Source: Kiloniellales bacterium (GTDB lineage Bacteria; Pseudomonadota; Alphaproteobacteria; Kiloniellales; JAKSDN01). Taken from it: a DNA stretch of 50,000 bases. The DNA lies in assembly GCA_028280455.1 (NCBI GenBank), contig JANQLT010000004.1:1-50000 (forward strand). The letters are read 5' to 3'. The notes below the pieces were generated by a model that ran no database searches, was not told where the DNA came from, and saw only the letters and a program-made list of their open reading frames with translations. Both the position numbers and the translations under genes were made by a program. Positions 36,479-43,998 of the stretch are shown here, in pieces (positions within the stretch are counted from its first letter, which is position 1; every line of letters begins with the position of its first letter).

Positions 36479-37354
36479 CTACCCCCGCGGCGCCATGCGG
36501 GCCAGCAGGCGCTGCAGGCCGCCGCCGATCAGGGCGCCGACGCAGGGGCCGAGGACGTAGACGGTGAGCCAGCCGCCGCGCGGGCCGGGGATGGCGATCT
36601 CGCCCCAGCCGAGGGCGTAGGCGACCAGGCGCGGCCCGAGATCGCGCGCCGGGTTGAGGGCGGCCTGGGTCAGGGGCGCGACCACCGAGATGATCGCCGC
36701 CACCGTCAGGCCGATCATCACCGCGGTCATGCCGGCCGGCGGCCGGGCCATGTTGCGCTCGCTGGTCAGGGCGCCGACCATGAAGGCGAGGAAGGCGGTG
36801 CCGATCATCTCGGCGACGAAGGCGGTGGGCAGGCTGACGATGCGCCAGGCCCGCTCGTCGCTGCCGAAGACCGCCGGGTTCGGGAAGTACTCGCCGAACA
36901 TCATGGCCGAGAGCTCGCTGCCCGGCCCGCCGCGCAGCAGGCCGTGCTGGCGCTCCAGCTCGAGGATCGCCTCGTGGAACATGGCGTAGAGCAGCAGGGC
37001 CGCGACGATGGCGCCGGCGAGCTGCGAGACCCAGTAGACCAGCACCCGGCCGATCGGCATGCGGTCGTAGACCGCGGCGACCAGGGTGATGGCCGGGTTG
37101 ATGTGGGCGCCGGAGTAGGCGGCGGTAGCGTAGATCGCCAGGCTGACGCCGATCGCCCAGACCACCGCGACCTGCCAGAGGCCGGCCTGGGCGCCGGCCG
37201 CGACGGCGGCCTGCACGGCGCCGACGCCGAAGAAGACCAGGATCATGGTGCCGACGAACTCGCCCGCCGCCGCGGTCAGGATCGAGGGCTCGTCGCTCGC
37301 GGTCTCGCCGCTCTCGGCGGCGGCCGCGCTGTCCGGCTCGTCCAAAGTCGCCAC
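36479..37354 (-). CDS. MIP-family aquaporin/aquaglyceroporin
   Basis: A 291 aa channel with six membrane helices and two re-entrant NPA loops: SGAHINPAITL and AALNPARDLGPR. An N-terminal acidic extension of about 25 residues precedes the first helix, and the loop between helices three and four is longer than usual. MIP channels pass water, glycerol or undissociated arsenite. It is last in an operon with an AioBA-like pair, so metalloid transport is an attractive guess. The start is a GTG at 37354, two bases after the pentapeptide-protein stop. Confidence 0.87.
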   Translation of the reverse strand: MATLDEPDSAAAAESGETASDEPSILTAAAGEFVGTMILVFFGVGAVQAAVAAGAQAGLWQVAVVWAIGVSLAIYATAAYSGAHINPAITLVAAVYDRMPIGRVLVYWVSQLAGAIVAALLLYAMFHEAILELERQHGLLRGGPGSELSAMMFGEYFPNPAVFGSDERAWRIVSLPTAFVAEMIGTAFLAFMVGALTSERNMARPPAGMTAVMIGLTVAAIISVVAPLTQAALNPARDLGPRLVAYALGWGEIAIPGPRGGWLTVYVLGPCVGALIGGGLQRLLARMAPRG

Positions 37355-37356
37355 CC

Positions 37357-38310
37357 CTAATCCCCCTCGCCCTGCGGCAGGCCGACGGCGCCGCCGCTGT
37401 TGAGGCCGCTCAGGTCCGCGTCCTGCAGACGCGCGTCGGCCAAGCGCGCCAAGGTCACGTCGGCGCCGATCAGCGAGGCGCCCGTGAGATCGACTCCCTC
37501 GAGCCGCGCGCCGGCGGCGCGCGCCAGATCCAAGGTCGCGCCCCGAAAGACGGCACCGCGCAAGTCGGCGGCGCGCAGCCGCGCCAAGGTCATGACCGCC
37601 TCGGTGAAATCGGCGCCGGCCGCCTCGCTCCAGCTCAGGTTGGCATCGGCCAGCTCGGCGCCCTTGAAGCTGGCGCCGGCGAGATGTGCCTCGGTCAGGT
37701 CGACGGAATTGAGATCGGCGCCGTCGGCGATGGCGGTCTCCAGCTTGGCGCCGCGCAGCGAGGCCGGCAGCGGGCCGTCCTGCCCGGTGTCTCGGGCGCC
37801 GAGCCGCGCCTCGCGCAGATCGACGCCGGTCAGGTCGGCCTGGTCGAGCCGGGCGCCTTGCAGCAAGGCGCCGCGCAGGTGCGCGCCCGGCAAGGCGGCG
37901 CGCCGCAGGTCGGCGCCGCCGAGGAAGGCGCCGTCCAGGTTGGCCTCGCCGAGCCGCGCCTGGAACAGCCGCGCCCGCGCCAGCAGGGCGCCGGTCAGGG
38001 TCGCGCCCTCGAGCCGGGCCAGAGTCAGGTCGGCGCCGCCGAGATTGGCGCCGGTCAGGTCGGCGCCGGTCAGGTCGGCGCCGCGCAGATAGACCTCGCG
38101 CAGGTCGGCGCCGCGCAGGCTGGCGCCCGAGAGGTCGGCGCCGCTGAAGTTGGCGCCCTGCAGCGAGGCCTCGTCGAGCAGGCGCCCGGAGAGATCCTGG
38201 CCGATCAGCTCGACGCCGGGATAGAGGTCCTGCGCCCAGGCGGCCGGCGCCGCAGCGACGAGCAGCAGGAGCAGCGGAAGCCGATGGAGCCAGGGGCGCA
38301 CGGCGCTCAC
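37357..38310 (-). CDS. Secreted pentapeptide-repeat protein
   Basis: 317 aa. A Sec-type signal peptide (hydrophobic LPLLLLLVAAAPAAWA, cleavage near residue 27) is followed by pentapeptide repeats of A(D/N)LxG type from about residue 35 to 305, predicting one long right-handed quadrilateral beta-helix. No other domain is present. The GTG start at 38310 overlaps the stop of the AioA-like gene as GTGA, so the two are translationally coupled. As a periplasmic protein it could scaffold or shield the molybdoenzyme; its role is unknown. Confidence 0.85.
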   Translation of the reverse strand: MSAVRPWLHRLPLLLLLVAAAPAAWAQDLYPGVELIGQDLSGRLLDEASLQGANFSGADLSGASLRGADLREVYLRGADLTGADLTGANLGGADLTLARLEGATLTGALLARARLFQARLGEANLDGAFLGGADLRRAALPGAHLRGALLQGARLDQADLTGVDLREARLGARDTGQDGPLPASLRGAKLETAIADGADLNSVDLTEAHLAGASFKGAELADANLSWSEAAGADFTEAVMTLARLRAADLRGAVFRGATLDLARAAGARLEGVDLTGASLIGADVTLARLADARLQDADLSGLNSGGAVGLPQGEGD

Positions 38311-40796
38311 CCCGCCACGTTCTGCGGCTTGAAGGTGACGCTCTGCGCCAGCTCCGGCGCCGCGCCGATGCGCTTCACGTCGGCCCAGACGCCCTTGTAC
38401 CAGGGGATCGTCGTGTCCGGGTCGACGTGGTCGGAGACCAGGTCGCCGGCCGCGCCGCGCGGCTGGCCGAACAGCAGGAAGCAGTGGTCGCGCTTCACGG
38501 CATCCGTCGGGTAGGCCATGGCCTGCACGCTGCCCATGTCGTTGGCGATCTCGACCAGGTCGCCCGCCGCGATGCCGAGCTCCTCGGCGTCGGCCGGGTG
38601 CATCTCCAAGTAGGGGACCGGCGCCCGCTCCCGATAGAACTCGAGATAGCGGTGGTGGAAGGAGGTCTGCCAGATGTGGTTGGAGCGGCCGTTGTTGATC
38701 CAGAAGCGGAACTGCTCCTTCTGACGCATCACCTTGGCCGCGTAGCCGGGCCAGGGCGGCGAGGCGGCGATGAACTTGGCCTTGCCCGAGGGCGTGCCGA
38801 AGCGGCGGTCCTCGAACAGCCGCTCGGTGCCGACCGGCGTGCCGCGCACCAGGCGCACCGGCGTCTGGATGCCGTTGACGCCGAGCTCTCGGAGCACCGC
38901 GTAGTCGATGCCGGCGTAGCCTTCCATCGGGTCGCCCGGCCCGCCGGTGAAGGAATAGCGCGCGTCGATGAAGACCGCCTCGTCGTCCTGCCAGTCGAAG
39001 TCGAGGAAGCGGTTGGCCATCTCGGGATTGCTCTCGGCGCGGTAGAGCGACTCCAGGCGGCGCGCGACGCGGGCCAGGATCGCCCAATCCGGGATCGCCT
39101 CGCCGGGCGGGTCCATGAACTTCTCGTAGAGCCTGAGGCGCCGCTCGCCGTTGATCGAGGTCAGGTTCATCTCGCCCCAGCCGGCCGCCGGCAGCACCAG
39201 GTGCGCGCGGTCCGTCGTCGCGGTCGGGTAGATGTCCTGGGCCAGGATGAAGATGCCGCCGGCCTTCATGGCCTCGACCACGGCGACGACGCGGCGCTCG
39301 ATCGGCTGGCCCTTGCTCTCGGCCAGGGCCTGGGCGACCGGCGCGCCGCGCTCCTCCAGCGCCCGCGCCATGGCCGCGGAGCGCAGGGTCGTCAGGACCG
39401 GGTTGCAGCCGCCGACCCAGAAGACCTTGGTCTCGCCGCGCCGCACCGCCTCGTCGACGTTGAGCGCCGGCCGGCCGCCGAGCGGCGCCGGCCGCACGTA
39501 GGCCTCCTGGTGGCCGCCGAGCCGGGTGCAGCCGGCACCGGGCTTGCCGATATTGCCGGTCAGCAGCGCCAGGCCGACGACCGAGGCGATGTTCTCGTAG
39601 TTCTTGATGCCCCAGATCAGGCCCTTCTCGTAGTGCAGCAGCGTGCGGCGCCGGGCGCCGCCGGCTTTCGGCCGGGCGATCCAATCGGCCGCCTTGTGCA
39701 GCAGCGCGGGATCGAGGCCGGCGCGCTCGGCCGCCTCGCCGACCACGTCGTCCAGCGGCCGGTCGCGCATCAGGGTCGAGCGCTGGTAGGCGTCGAAGGT
39801 CTGGGTCTCGGTGTGGTGGCGGATGAAGGGCACGTCGTGCCACTGGCGCTCGATGACGATGCGCGCGATGGCGTTCATCACCCAAAGGTCGGCGCCGGGC
39901 TCGATCTGCAGGTGCAGCACGTTCTCCGCGCCGGCGACCTGCTCGGCGACGGCCACCGACATGGTCCGGCGCGGATCGACGATGATGATCCGGCCGCTGT
40001 CGACCTCTTCGTCCGGGAAGGCCGCCTCTTTCAGCGGCAGCGACTCGCCGCTGAGGTTCTTGACCATGTGGTTGAGGAAGTAGTTGGTCTGCGTCTCGTA
40101 GGGGTTGGCCCCGACGATCAGCAGGGTGTCGGCGAGCTGGCCGTCGACGTAGGCGTTGGTCAGCGGCGCCAGGCCGGCGTCGGCCGCGGCATGGACCTCG
40201 CTGTTGTAGGCCGGGCGATTGTGGATCGAGCAGGTCTTGGTCCGCACGCCCTCGAAGAAGAAGCGGCCGATCGCCCAGTTGTTCTCGAAGCCGCCGCCGC
40301 CGCCGCCGTGATCGAAGAACTTCATGCCGACGGCATTCGGCCCCCAGCGGTCGATCACCGCCTTGGTGACCCGCGCCGCCAGCTCCGTCGCCTCGTCCCA
40401 GCTCGCCGCGTCGAGCGTCTTGCCCGAGCGGATCGCCGGCACGGCCAGGCGGGTCTTGGTCGGGCCGTCCGGCCGGAACAGCGACATCGCGAGGCCGCCG
40501 CCGCGCGCCGAGGCCATGCCCGAGTTCACCTGGCAATCGTCGTCCGGGATGATGGCCACGTTGTAGCGCTTGCCATCGTGCTCGGTGACGACGCTGTGCA
40601 TGGCCGGCGCGATCCAGGTGCCGAGCGGCGGTTGCTGCTCGTTGAGGTCGAGGCCGAGGGCGTTGTCGCCCGGGGCCGGGCCGCCGTCCGCGCCGACCGG
40701 CCATTTCAGCACCCGATAGCCGCAGCCGACGATGCAGAACTGACAGACGGTGCTGAAACGCTCGGCGTCGCGCGGCGGGATCGGCGTCTGGCTCAA
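38307..40796 (-). CDS. AioA-like molybdopterin oxidoreductase (second copy)
   Basis: 829 aa, full length for an arsenite-oxidase large subunit. Cys18, Cys21, Cys25 and Ser96 give the exact CX2CX3CX70S [3Fe-4S] signature. His163 and Glu171 (DHGGGGGGFEN) and Arg425 and His429 (RLGGH) line up with the four arsenite-contacting residues of A. faecalis AioA. It differs clearly from the aioA at 1-656 over the shared part. The start is probably a TTG at 40796 after AGGGGCGG. It follows a Tat-borne Rieske gene by 13 bases. It belongs to the Aio family, but the substrate is unproven; iodate reductase IdrA is a relative, yet no di-heme peroxidase genes are present. Confidence 0.87.
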   Translation of the reverse strand: MSQTPIPPRDAERFSTVCQFCIVGCGYRVLKWPVGADGGPAPGDNALGLDLNEQQPPLGTWIAPAMHSVVTEHDGKRYNVAIIPDDDCQVNSGMASARGGGLAMSLFRPDGPTKTRLAVPAIRSGKTLDAASWDEATELAARVTKAVIDRWGPNAVGMKFFDHGGGGGGFENNWAIGRFFFEGVRTKTCSIHNRPAYNSEVHAAADAGLAPLTNAYVDGQLADTLLIVGANPYETQTNYFLNHMVKNLSGESLPLKEAAFPDEEVDSGRIIIVDPRRTMSVAVAEQVAGAENVLHLQIEPGADLWVMNAIARIVIERQWHDVPFIRHHTETQTFDAYQRSTLMRDRPLDDVVGEAAERAGLDPALLHKAADWIARPKAGGARRRTLLHYEKGLIWGIKNYENIASVVGLALLTGNIGKPGAGCTRLGGHQEAYVRPAPLGGRPALNVDEAVRRGETKVFWVGGCNPVLTTLRSAAMARALEERGAPVAQALAESKGQPIERRVVAVVEAMKAGGIFILAQDIYPTATTDRAHLVLPAAGWGEMNLTSINGERRLRLYEKFMDPPGEAIPDWAILARVARRLESLYRAESNPEMANRFLDFDWQDDEAVFIDARYSFTGGPGDPMEGYAGIDYAVLRELGVNGIQTPVRLVRGTPVGTERLFEDRRFGTPSGKAKFIAASPPWPGYAAKVMRQKEQFRFWINNGRSNHIWQTSFHHRYLEFYRERAPVPYLEMHPADAEELGIAAGDLVEIANDMGSVQAMAYPTDAVKRDHCFLLFGQPRGAAGDLVSDHVDPDTTIPWYKGVWADVKRIGAAPELAQSVTFKPQNVAG

Positions 40797-40809
40797 GGCT
40801 TCCGCCCCT

Positions 40810-41325
40810 TCAGAGGATGTTGGTGTGGCGCCCGTAGATCAGACCGTCGATGCCGACCGCCTCGATCATGCCCGCCTCCACCCGCAAGGTGATCTGCGGC
40901 AGGCTCTGGCTCGCCTGGCCGATGATCATGCGGCCGCGCTTGGCGGGGTCGAAGCTCGACCAGTGGCAGGGGCAGATCAGCATCTTCTGGTCGGCGTGGT
41001 AGGCGACCGGACAGCCCTTGTGGGTGCAGAGCATGGAGTAGGCGACGATGCTCTGGTCCGGGCCGACCCCGCCCTCGACCGGACCGTCGAGACGCAGCAG
41101 GACGCAGGGCGCGTTCTCGTCGGGATACTCGAAGCTGAGCTCGGCGCCCGGCTCGAGATCGCCCAGGGCCGCGATCGGCAGAGTCGGAAAGCTTGCCGCG
41201 CTCTGGGCGGCGGCCGGCGGCGAAGCGCCCGCACCCGCGCCGGCAGCCAGACCCGCCGCGGCGCCGAGCGACAGCAGCTCGCGCCGATTGATCCCGTCGC
41301 CGGAGTTCTTCTTGTCGTCAGACAT
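40810..41325 (-). CDS. AioB-like Rieske subunit (second copy)
   Basis: A 171 aa Rieske protein with a Tat signal (NRRELLSLGAAAG at residues 13-25). Cluster ligands are Cys100, His102, Cys118 and His121. Unlike the AioB at 668-1186 it also has Cys105 (CTHKGC) and Cys120 (CPCH), so the disulfide that raises Rieske redox potential can form. The C-terminus, GLIYGRHTNIL, is AioB-like. It is the electron-transfer partner and export vehicle of the following AioA-like protein. Confidence 0.88.
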   Translation of the reverse strand: MSDDKKNSGDGINRRELLSLGAAAGLAAGAGAGASPPAAAQSAASFPTLPIAALGDLEPGAELSFEYPDENAPCVLLRLDGPVEGGVGPDQSIVAYSMLCTHKGCPVAYHADQKMLICPCHWSSFDPAKRGRMIIGQASQSLPQITLRVEAGMIEAVGIDGLIYGRHTNIL

Positions 41326-41393
41326 GATGCTCGACTCTGCGCTCCCGTCGCCGTCCCGATATCCTCTCGCTGCGCCAGTTTCCCGCCGTGCGG

Positions 41394-41966
41394 CTAGCCT
41401 TGCCAGGAAAACATGAAGCAGGAGTCGTGGAAGTTGTCGTCGCCTTCGTTGCAGGCGGCGATCACCCGGAAGCCGGCGCCGCCCTCGCCCGCCGTCCAGT
41501 CGTTGTCGACCATCACCCGGTTGCCCCGGGTGTAGTCGGCGACGATCCGGCCGCTCAGCAGGTAGACGTGGGACTGCTCGAGCCTCACGCCCTGCTCCGG
41601 GCCGAAGCGCGTGTTCATCGGCCGCGGCGTGCGCCAGGTGTAGATCGGCTCGGCATCGGCGCTGTTGTCGGCCAGGATGAAGGCGCGCTGGTTGAACCAG
41701 GCATTGGAGCGGCCCAGCAAGTGGGCGCCCGGGCCCGGCAGGGCGCAGAGCACCATGGTCTGGAAATCGCCGCGGAAGTCCAAGCGCTCGAGCAGCGCCG
41801 GGTCGGGCTCGACCGCGACGGCGCCGACCGCGGCCGAATCGCCGCCGGCCGCGGCCGCGGCGCGCTGCACCGCTTCATCGCGGGAGATCGGCGGCGGCGC
41901 CGCGTAGCTCAGCCCCTTGAGCGGCCTGTAGTCGAACTCCGGCAACGGAAAACGCTTCCAAGACAT
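41394..41966 (-). CDS. Hypothetical protein leading the second aioBA-like operon
   Basis: 190 aa, no recognised family. It has no signal peptide or membrane helix. The N-terminal part is Ala/Pro-rich; the C-terminal half has aromatic and acidic stretches (IYTWRTPRPMNTRFGP; NEGDDNFHDSCFMFSWQG) and could form a beta-rich domain. The ATG at 41966 has GGGAGG upstream. It ends 68 bases before the Rieske gene on the same strand, so it is probably co-transcribed and may be an accessory or maturation factor. Confidence 0.65.
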   Translation of the reverse strand: MSWKRFPLPEFDYRPLKGLSYAAPPPISRDEAVQRAAAAAGGDSAAVGAVAVEPDPALLERLDFRGDFQTMVLCALPGPGAHLLGRSNAWFNQRAFILADNSADAEPIYTWRTPRPMNTRFGPEQGVRLEQSHVYLLSGRIVADYTRGNRVMVDNDWTAGEGGAGFRVIAACNEGDDNFHDSCFMFSWQG

Positions 41967-42118
41967 GCAGTCGCCCTCCCTTCCTTTCTTCCGTTCTCTT
42001 CTCTTAGCGTGCGCTCGACCGGCCCCCGGCGGCGGCGCGGCTTTGTCCCCCAGTTTCCCCCTAACGCGCGCCGGGCGCTCCAGCGCAGCCCTCATAATAG
42101 GAATGCGCGGGCGGAATG

Positions 42119-42808
42119 CTAAGGCCCAAGCTCGAAGACCCGGCACTCGACCCGCCGGGCGCGCTCGAAGGCCTCGGAGGCCTCGACCCGGTAGCGGGCG
42201 CGCTCGACCAGGCCCTTGCGCGGCGCCGAGGGCCGGCCCGGGTCGCCGCAGAGCACGCGGTGGCCGGCCGCCGCCAAGCGGCGCAGCGCCGCCGTCGCGC
42301 GCCGCGCCAGGGGCCGCTCGTACCAGAGGTCGCCGGCGCAGACGAGGCTGCCGGCCGGCGGCTCGAAGCTCTCCAGGGCGCCGAGCCGGGCCTCGATGGT
42401 CACCCCGTTGAGGCGCCCGGTCTCGGCCACGGCGGCCAGCGCGTTGGGGTCGCAATCCAGGGCCAGGGCGGCGCTCGCCCCGGCGCGCAGGGCCGCTGCG
42501 GCGACCAGGCCGGCGCCGGCGCCGAGGTCGACCACGGCCTGCCCCCGCACGGATTCCGGCCGGTCCAGCAGGTAGCGCGCCAGGCCCTGGCCGCCCGGCC
42601 AGGCGAGCGCCCAGTAGGGCACGGCGGCGCCGACAAGCCCGGCGTGGTCGCTGCGGAAGGCATCGAAATCCTTGGAGTCGGGCAGGCTCGGCAGCAGGAT
42701 CTCGGGGCAGAGCGGCGGCGCGGCGGGCCGGGTCAGGGCCCGGACCTCGGCCGGCGTCAGGCCGGCGGTCTCCGCGCGCGTCGTTTGACCGCCATCGAAA
42801 TATATCAT
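42119..42808 (-). CDS. METTL20/ETF-beta-type protein methyltransferase
   Basis: A 229 aa class I SAM-dependent methyltransferase. The N-terminal APPLCPEILLPSLPDS and PYWALAWPGGQGLARYLLD, then the SAM motif VVDLGAGAGLVAAAAL, match the ETF-beta lysine methyltransferase group. Bacterial members methylate electron-transfer flavoprotein or related proteins. The only start in frame before this conserved part is the ATG at 42808, which lies inside the operator-like sequence at 42799-42820 and lacks a ribosome site, so the mRNA may be leaderless. Confidence 0.78.
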   Translation of the reverse strand: MIYFDGGQTTRAETAGLTPAEVRALTRPAAPPLCPEILLPSLPDSKDFDAFRSDHAGLVGAAVPYWALAWPGGQGLARYLLDRPESVRGQAVVDLGAGAGLVAAAALRAGASAALALDCDPNALAAVAETGRLNGVTIEARLGALESFEPPAGSLVCAGDLWYERPLARRATAALRRLAAAGHRVLCGDPGRPSAPRKGLVERARYRVEASEAFERARRVECRVFELGP

Positions 42809-42820
42809 ATTTATACAATC
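42799..42820. promoter_or_regulatory. Shared operator-like motif, copy 1
   Basis: AATATATC, four bases (ATAT), then TTATACAATC. The same arrangement occurs at 43964-43985. It lies between the divergent methyltransferase (overlapping its ATG) and the first gene of the corrinoid operon, 36 bases before the GTG at 42857. The AT-rich, partly palindromic form suits a GntR/FCD regulator such as the one at 48799. Confidence 0.7.
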
Positions 42821-42856
42821 CCACGCTGGCGTGGCGACAACAAGGGGAAGCCGAGA

Positions 42857-43153
42857 GTGACCAAAGTGACCATCGTGTGCTGGCAGGAGATCCCCTCGCT
42901 GGTCGAGGCGAAGGATGCCTCGGGCACCGAGAAGATCGAGCTCAGCACGAAATTCCAGGAGCTGATCGACCTGATCGCCATGCGTCGCGGTCTCGGGGGT
43001 ACCGACGAGTACCTCATGCAGTGGCGCAAGGAGAAGCGCCCGGACGGCGAGGGCGATCCCAAGTCCGTCGCCGAGGCCGTGGCCGCCGAGATCGAGGCGA
43101 GCTACGAGCAGATCAAGGCCGACGCCCTGGCCAAGAGCTCGACAGAGAGCTGA
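42857..43153 (+). CDS. Small 'virulence factor'-family protein of corrinoid methyltransferase clusters
   Basis: A 98 aa cytoplasmic protein beginning TKVTIVCWQEIPSLVEAK. It resembles the short family annotated as 'virulence factor' that recurs with corrinoid methyltransferase genes; the name tells nothing of its function. There are no cysteine motifs besides Cys9. The GTG start at 42857 follows a GGGGAAG site. First gene of the operon after the operator copy at 42799. The assignment of the family is from memory. Confidence 0.68.
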   Translation: MTKVTIVCWQEIPSLVEAKDASGTEKIELSTKFQELIDLIAMRRGLGGTDEYLMQWRKEKRPDGEGDPKSVAEAVAAEIEASYEQIKADALAKSSTES

Positions 43154-43181
43154 GACGAGTCCGGGGCGGAGCGTCGAGACG

Positions 43182-43844
43182 ATGACGGGGAACGGCAGGG
43201 TGAAGACCTGGTCCTGCCCGCCACCGCCGCTCGACAGCACCCGCCTGCTGCGCATCCACAAGTACACCGATCCGAGTCAGGTCCGGCCGATCATTCTCGA
43301 GGCCGCCGAGCGCACGATCCAGGAGGCCGCCCGGCTTTCGGCGCCGACCGCGCGCTATGTGACCAGCCGGATATTATCGTTGAAAAACGGGGAGTTAGAG
43401 CTCGAGAACGGGGTCGCTTTCTCCTGCCCGGCCTTCGACGAGCGGCTCGCCGGCTGCGAGCGCCTGATCGCCTTCGTGATGACCCTGGGACCCGATCTCG
43501 ACGCCAAGACCATCTCCTTGATCGAGGACGAGTTCGAGCCGCTCGACGCCCTGTTCCTCGAGACCGCGGGCTGGCTGACCATCGAGGCGGCGACCCGGCA
43601 GATGGCGGCCTTTCTGCGCCGCGAGACGGCCGAAGAGGGCTGGCGCATGTCGCTGCGCATGGGGCCCGGCTACGACTACCCGCAAAGCAACGGCGACGGC
43701 CGCGTGCGCTGGGATCTCGCGCAGCAACAGGCCCTGTTCCGGCTGTTCGACGGCAACCCGCTGCCGGTCACCTTGATGTCGAGCTGCGCCATGATGCCGA
43801 AGATGTCCCGCTCCGGTGTCTTCGGCCTGAGCCCGGCCGACTGA
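43182..43844 (+). CDS. MetH-activation-domain-like protein
   Basis: A 220 aa protein resembling the vitamin-B12-dependent methionine synthase activation domain. The MSLRMGPGYDYP stretch near residues 156-167 matches the R-x-x-x-GY motif that binds SAM, and SSCAMMPKMSRSGVFGL the C-terminal part. Stand-alone versions are found in corrinoid methyl-transfer clusters, where they probably re-methylate or handle the oxidised cobalamin. It lies 28 bases after the small first gene. Confidence 0.74.
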   Translation: MTGNGRVKTWSCPPPPLDSTRLLRIHKYTDPSQVRPIILEAAERTIQEAARLSAPTARYVTSRILSLKNGELELENGVAFSCPAFDERLAGCERLIAFVMTLGPDLDAKTISLIEDEFEPLDALFLETAGWLTIEAATRQMAAFLRRETAEEGWRMSLRMGPGYDYPQSNGDGRVRWDLAQQQALFRLFDGNPLPVTLMSSCAMMPKMSRSGVFGLSPAD

Positions 43845-43963
43845 CGGACTGCGCCCCCCCTATTCTCCGACAGCATAGCCATTGCGTAGCCGGCCGTCGC
43901 GCGGCCGCGCACAGTCGCTCTGGAGGCCGAAGAGCGCTTGCGCCCGGGCCGTCGCCCACCTAG

Positions 43964-43985
43964 AATATATCGCGGATATACAAAC
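43964..43985. promoter_or_regulatory. Shared operator-like motif, copy 2
   Basis: AATATATC, four bases (GCGG), then ATATACAAAC, containing the palindrome TATATC-GCG-GATATA (43966-43980). It repeats the motif at 42799-42820 (16 of the 18 bases outside the spacer match). It ends 13 bases before the ATG of the methyltransferase at 43999, so it probably sets a second promoter inside the cluster. Confidence 0.72.
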
Positions 43986-43998
43986 TTGGGATGACGCC

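Noticed and set aside
37357..38310. A tandem-repeat array resembling CRISPR or a satellite
   Set aside because: The periodicity is codon-phased (15 bases) and encodes pentapeptide repeats behind a signal peptide; there are no regular spacers.
38307..41325. Iodate reductase IdrAB
   Set aside because: The di-heme peroxidase genes idrP1 and idrP2 are absent, and the arsenite-contact residues of AioA are kept; a tree is needed to settle it.
42119..43267. N-terminal extension of the methyltransferase upstream of 42808
   Set aside because: The extra part overlaps the divergent small gene at 42857 and the operator, and its composition is unlike the family.
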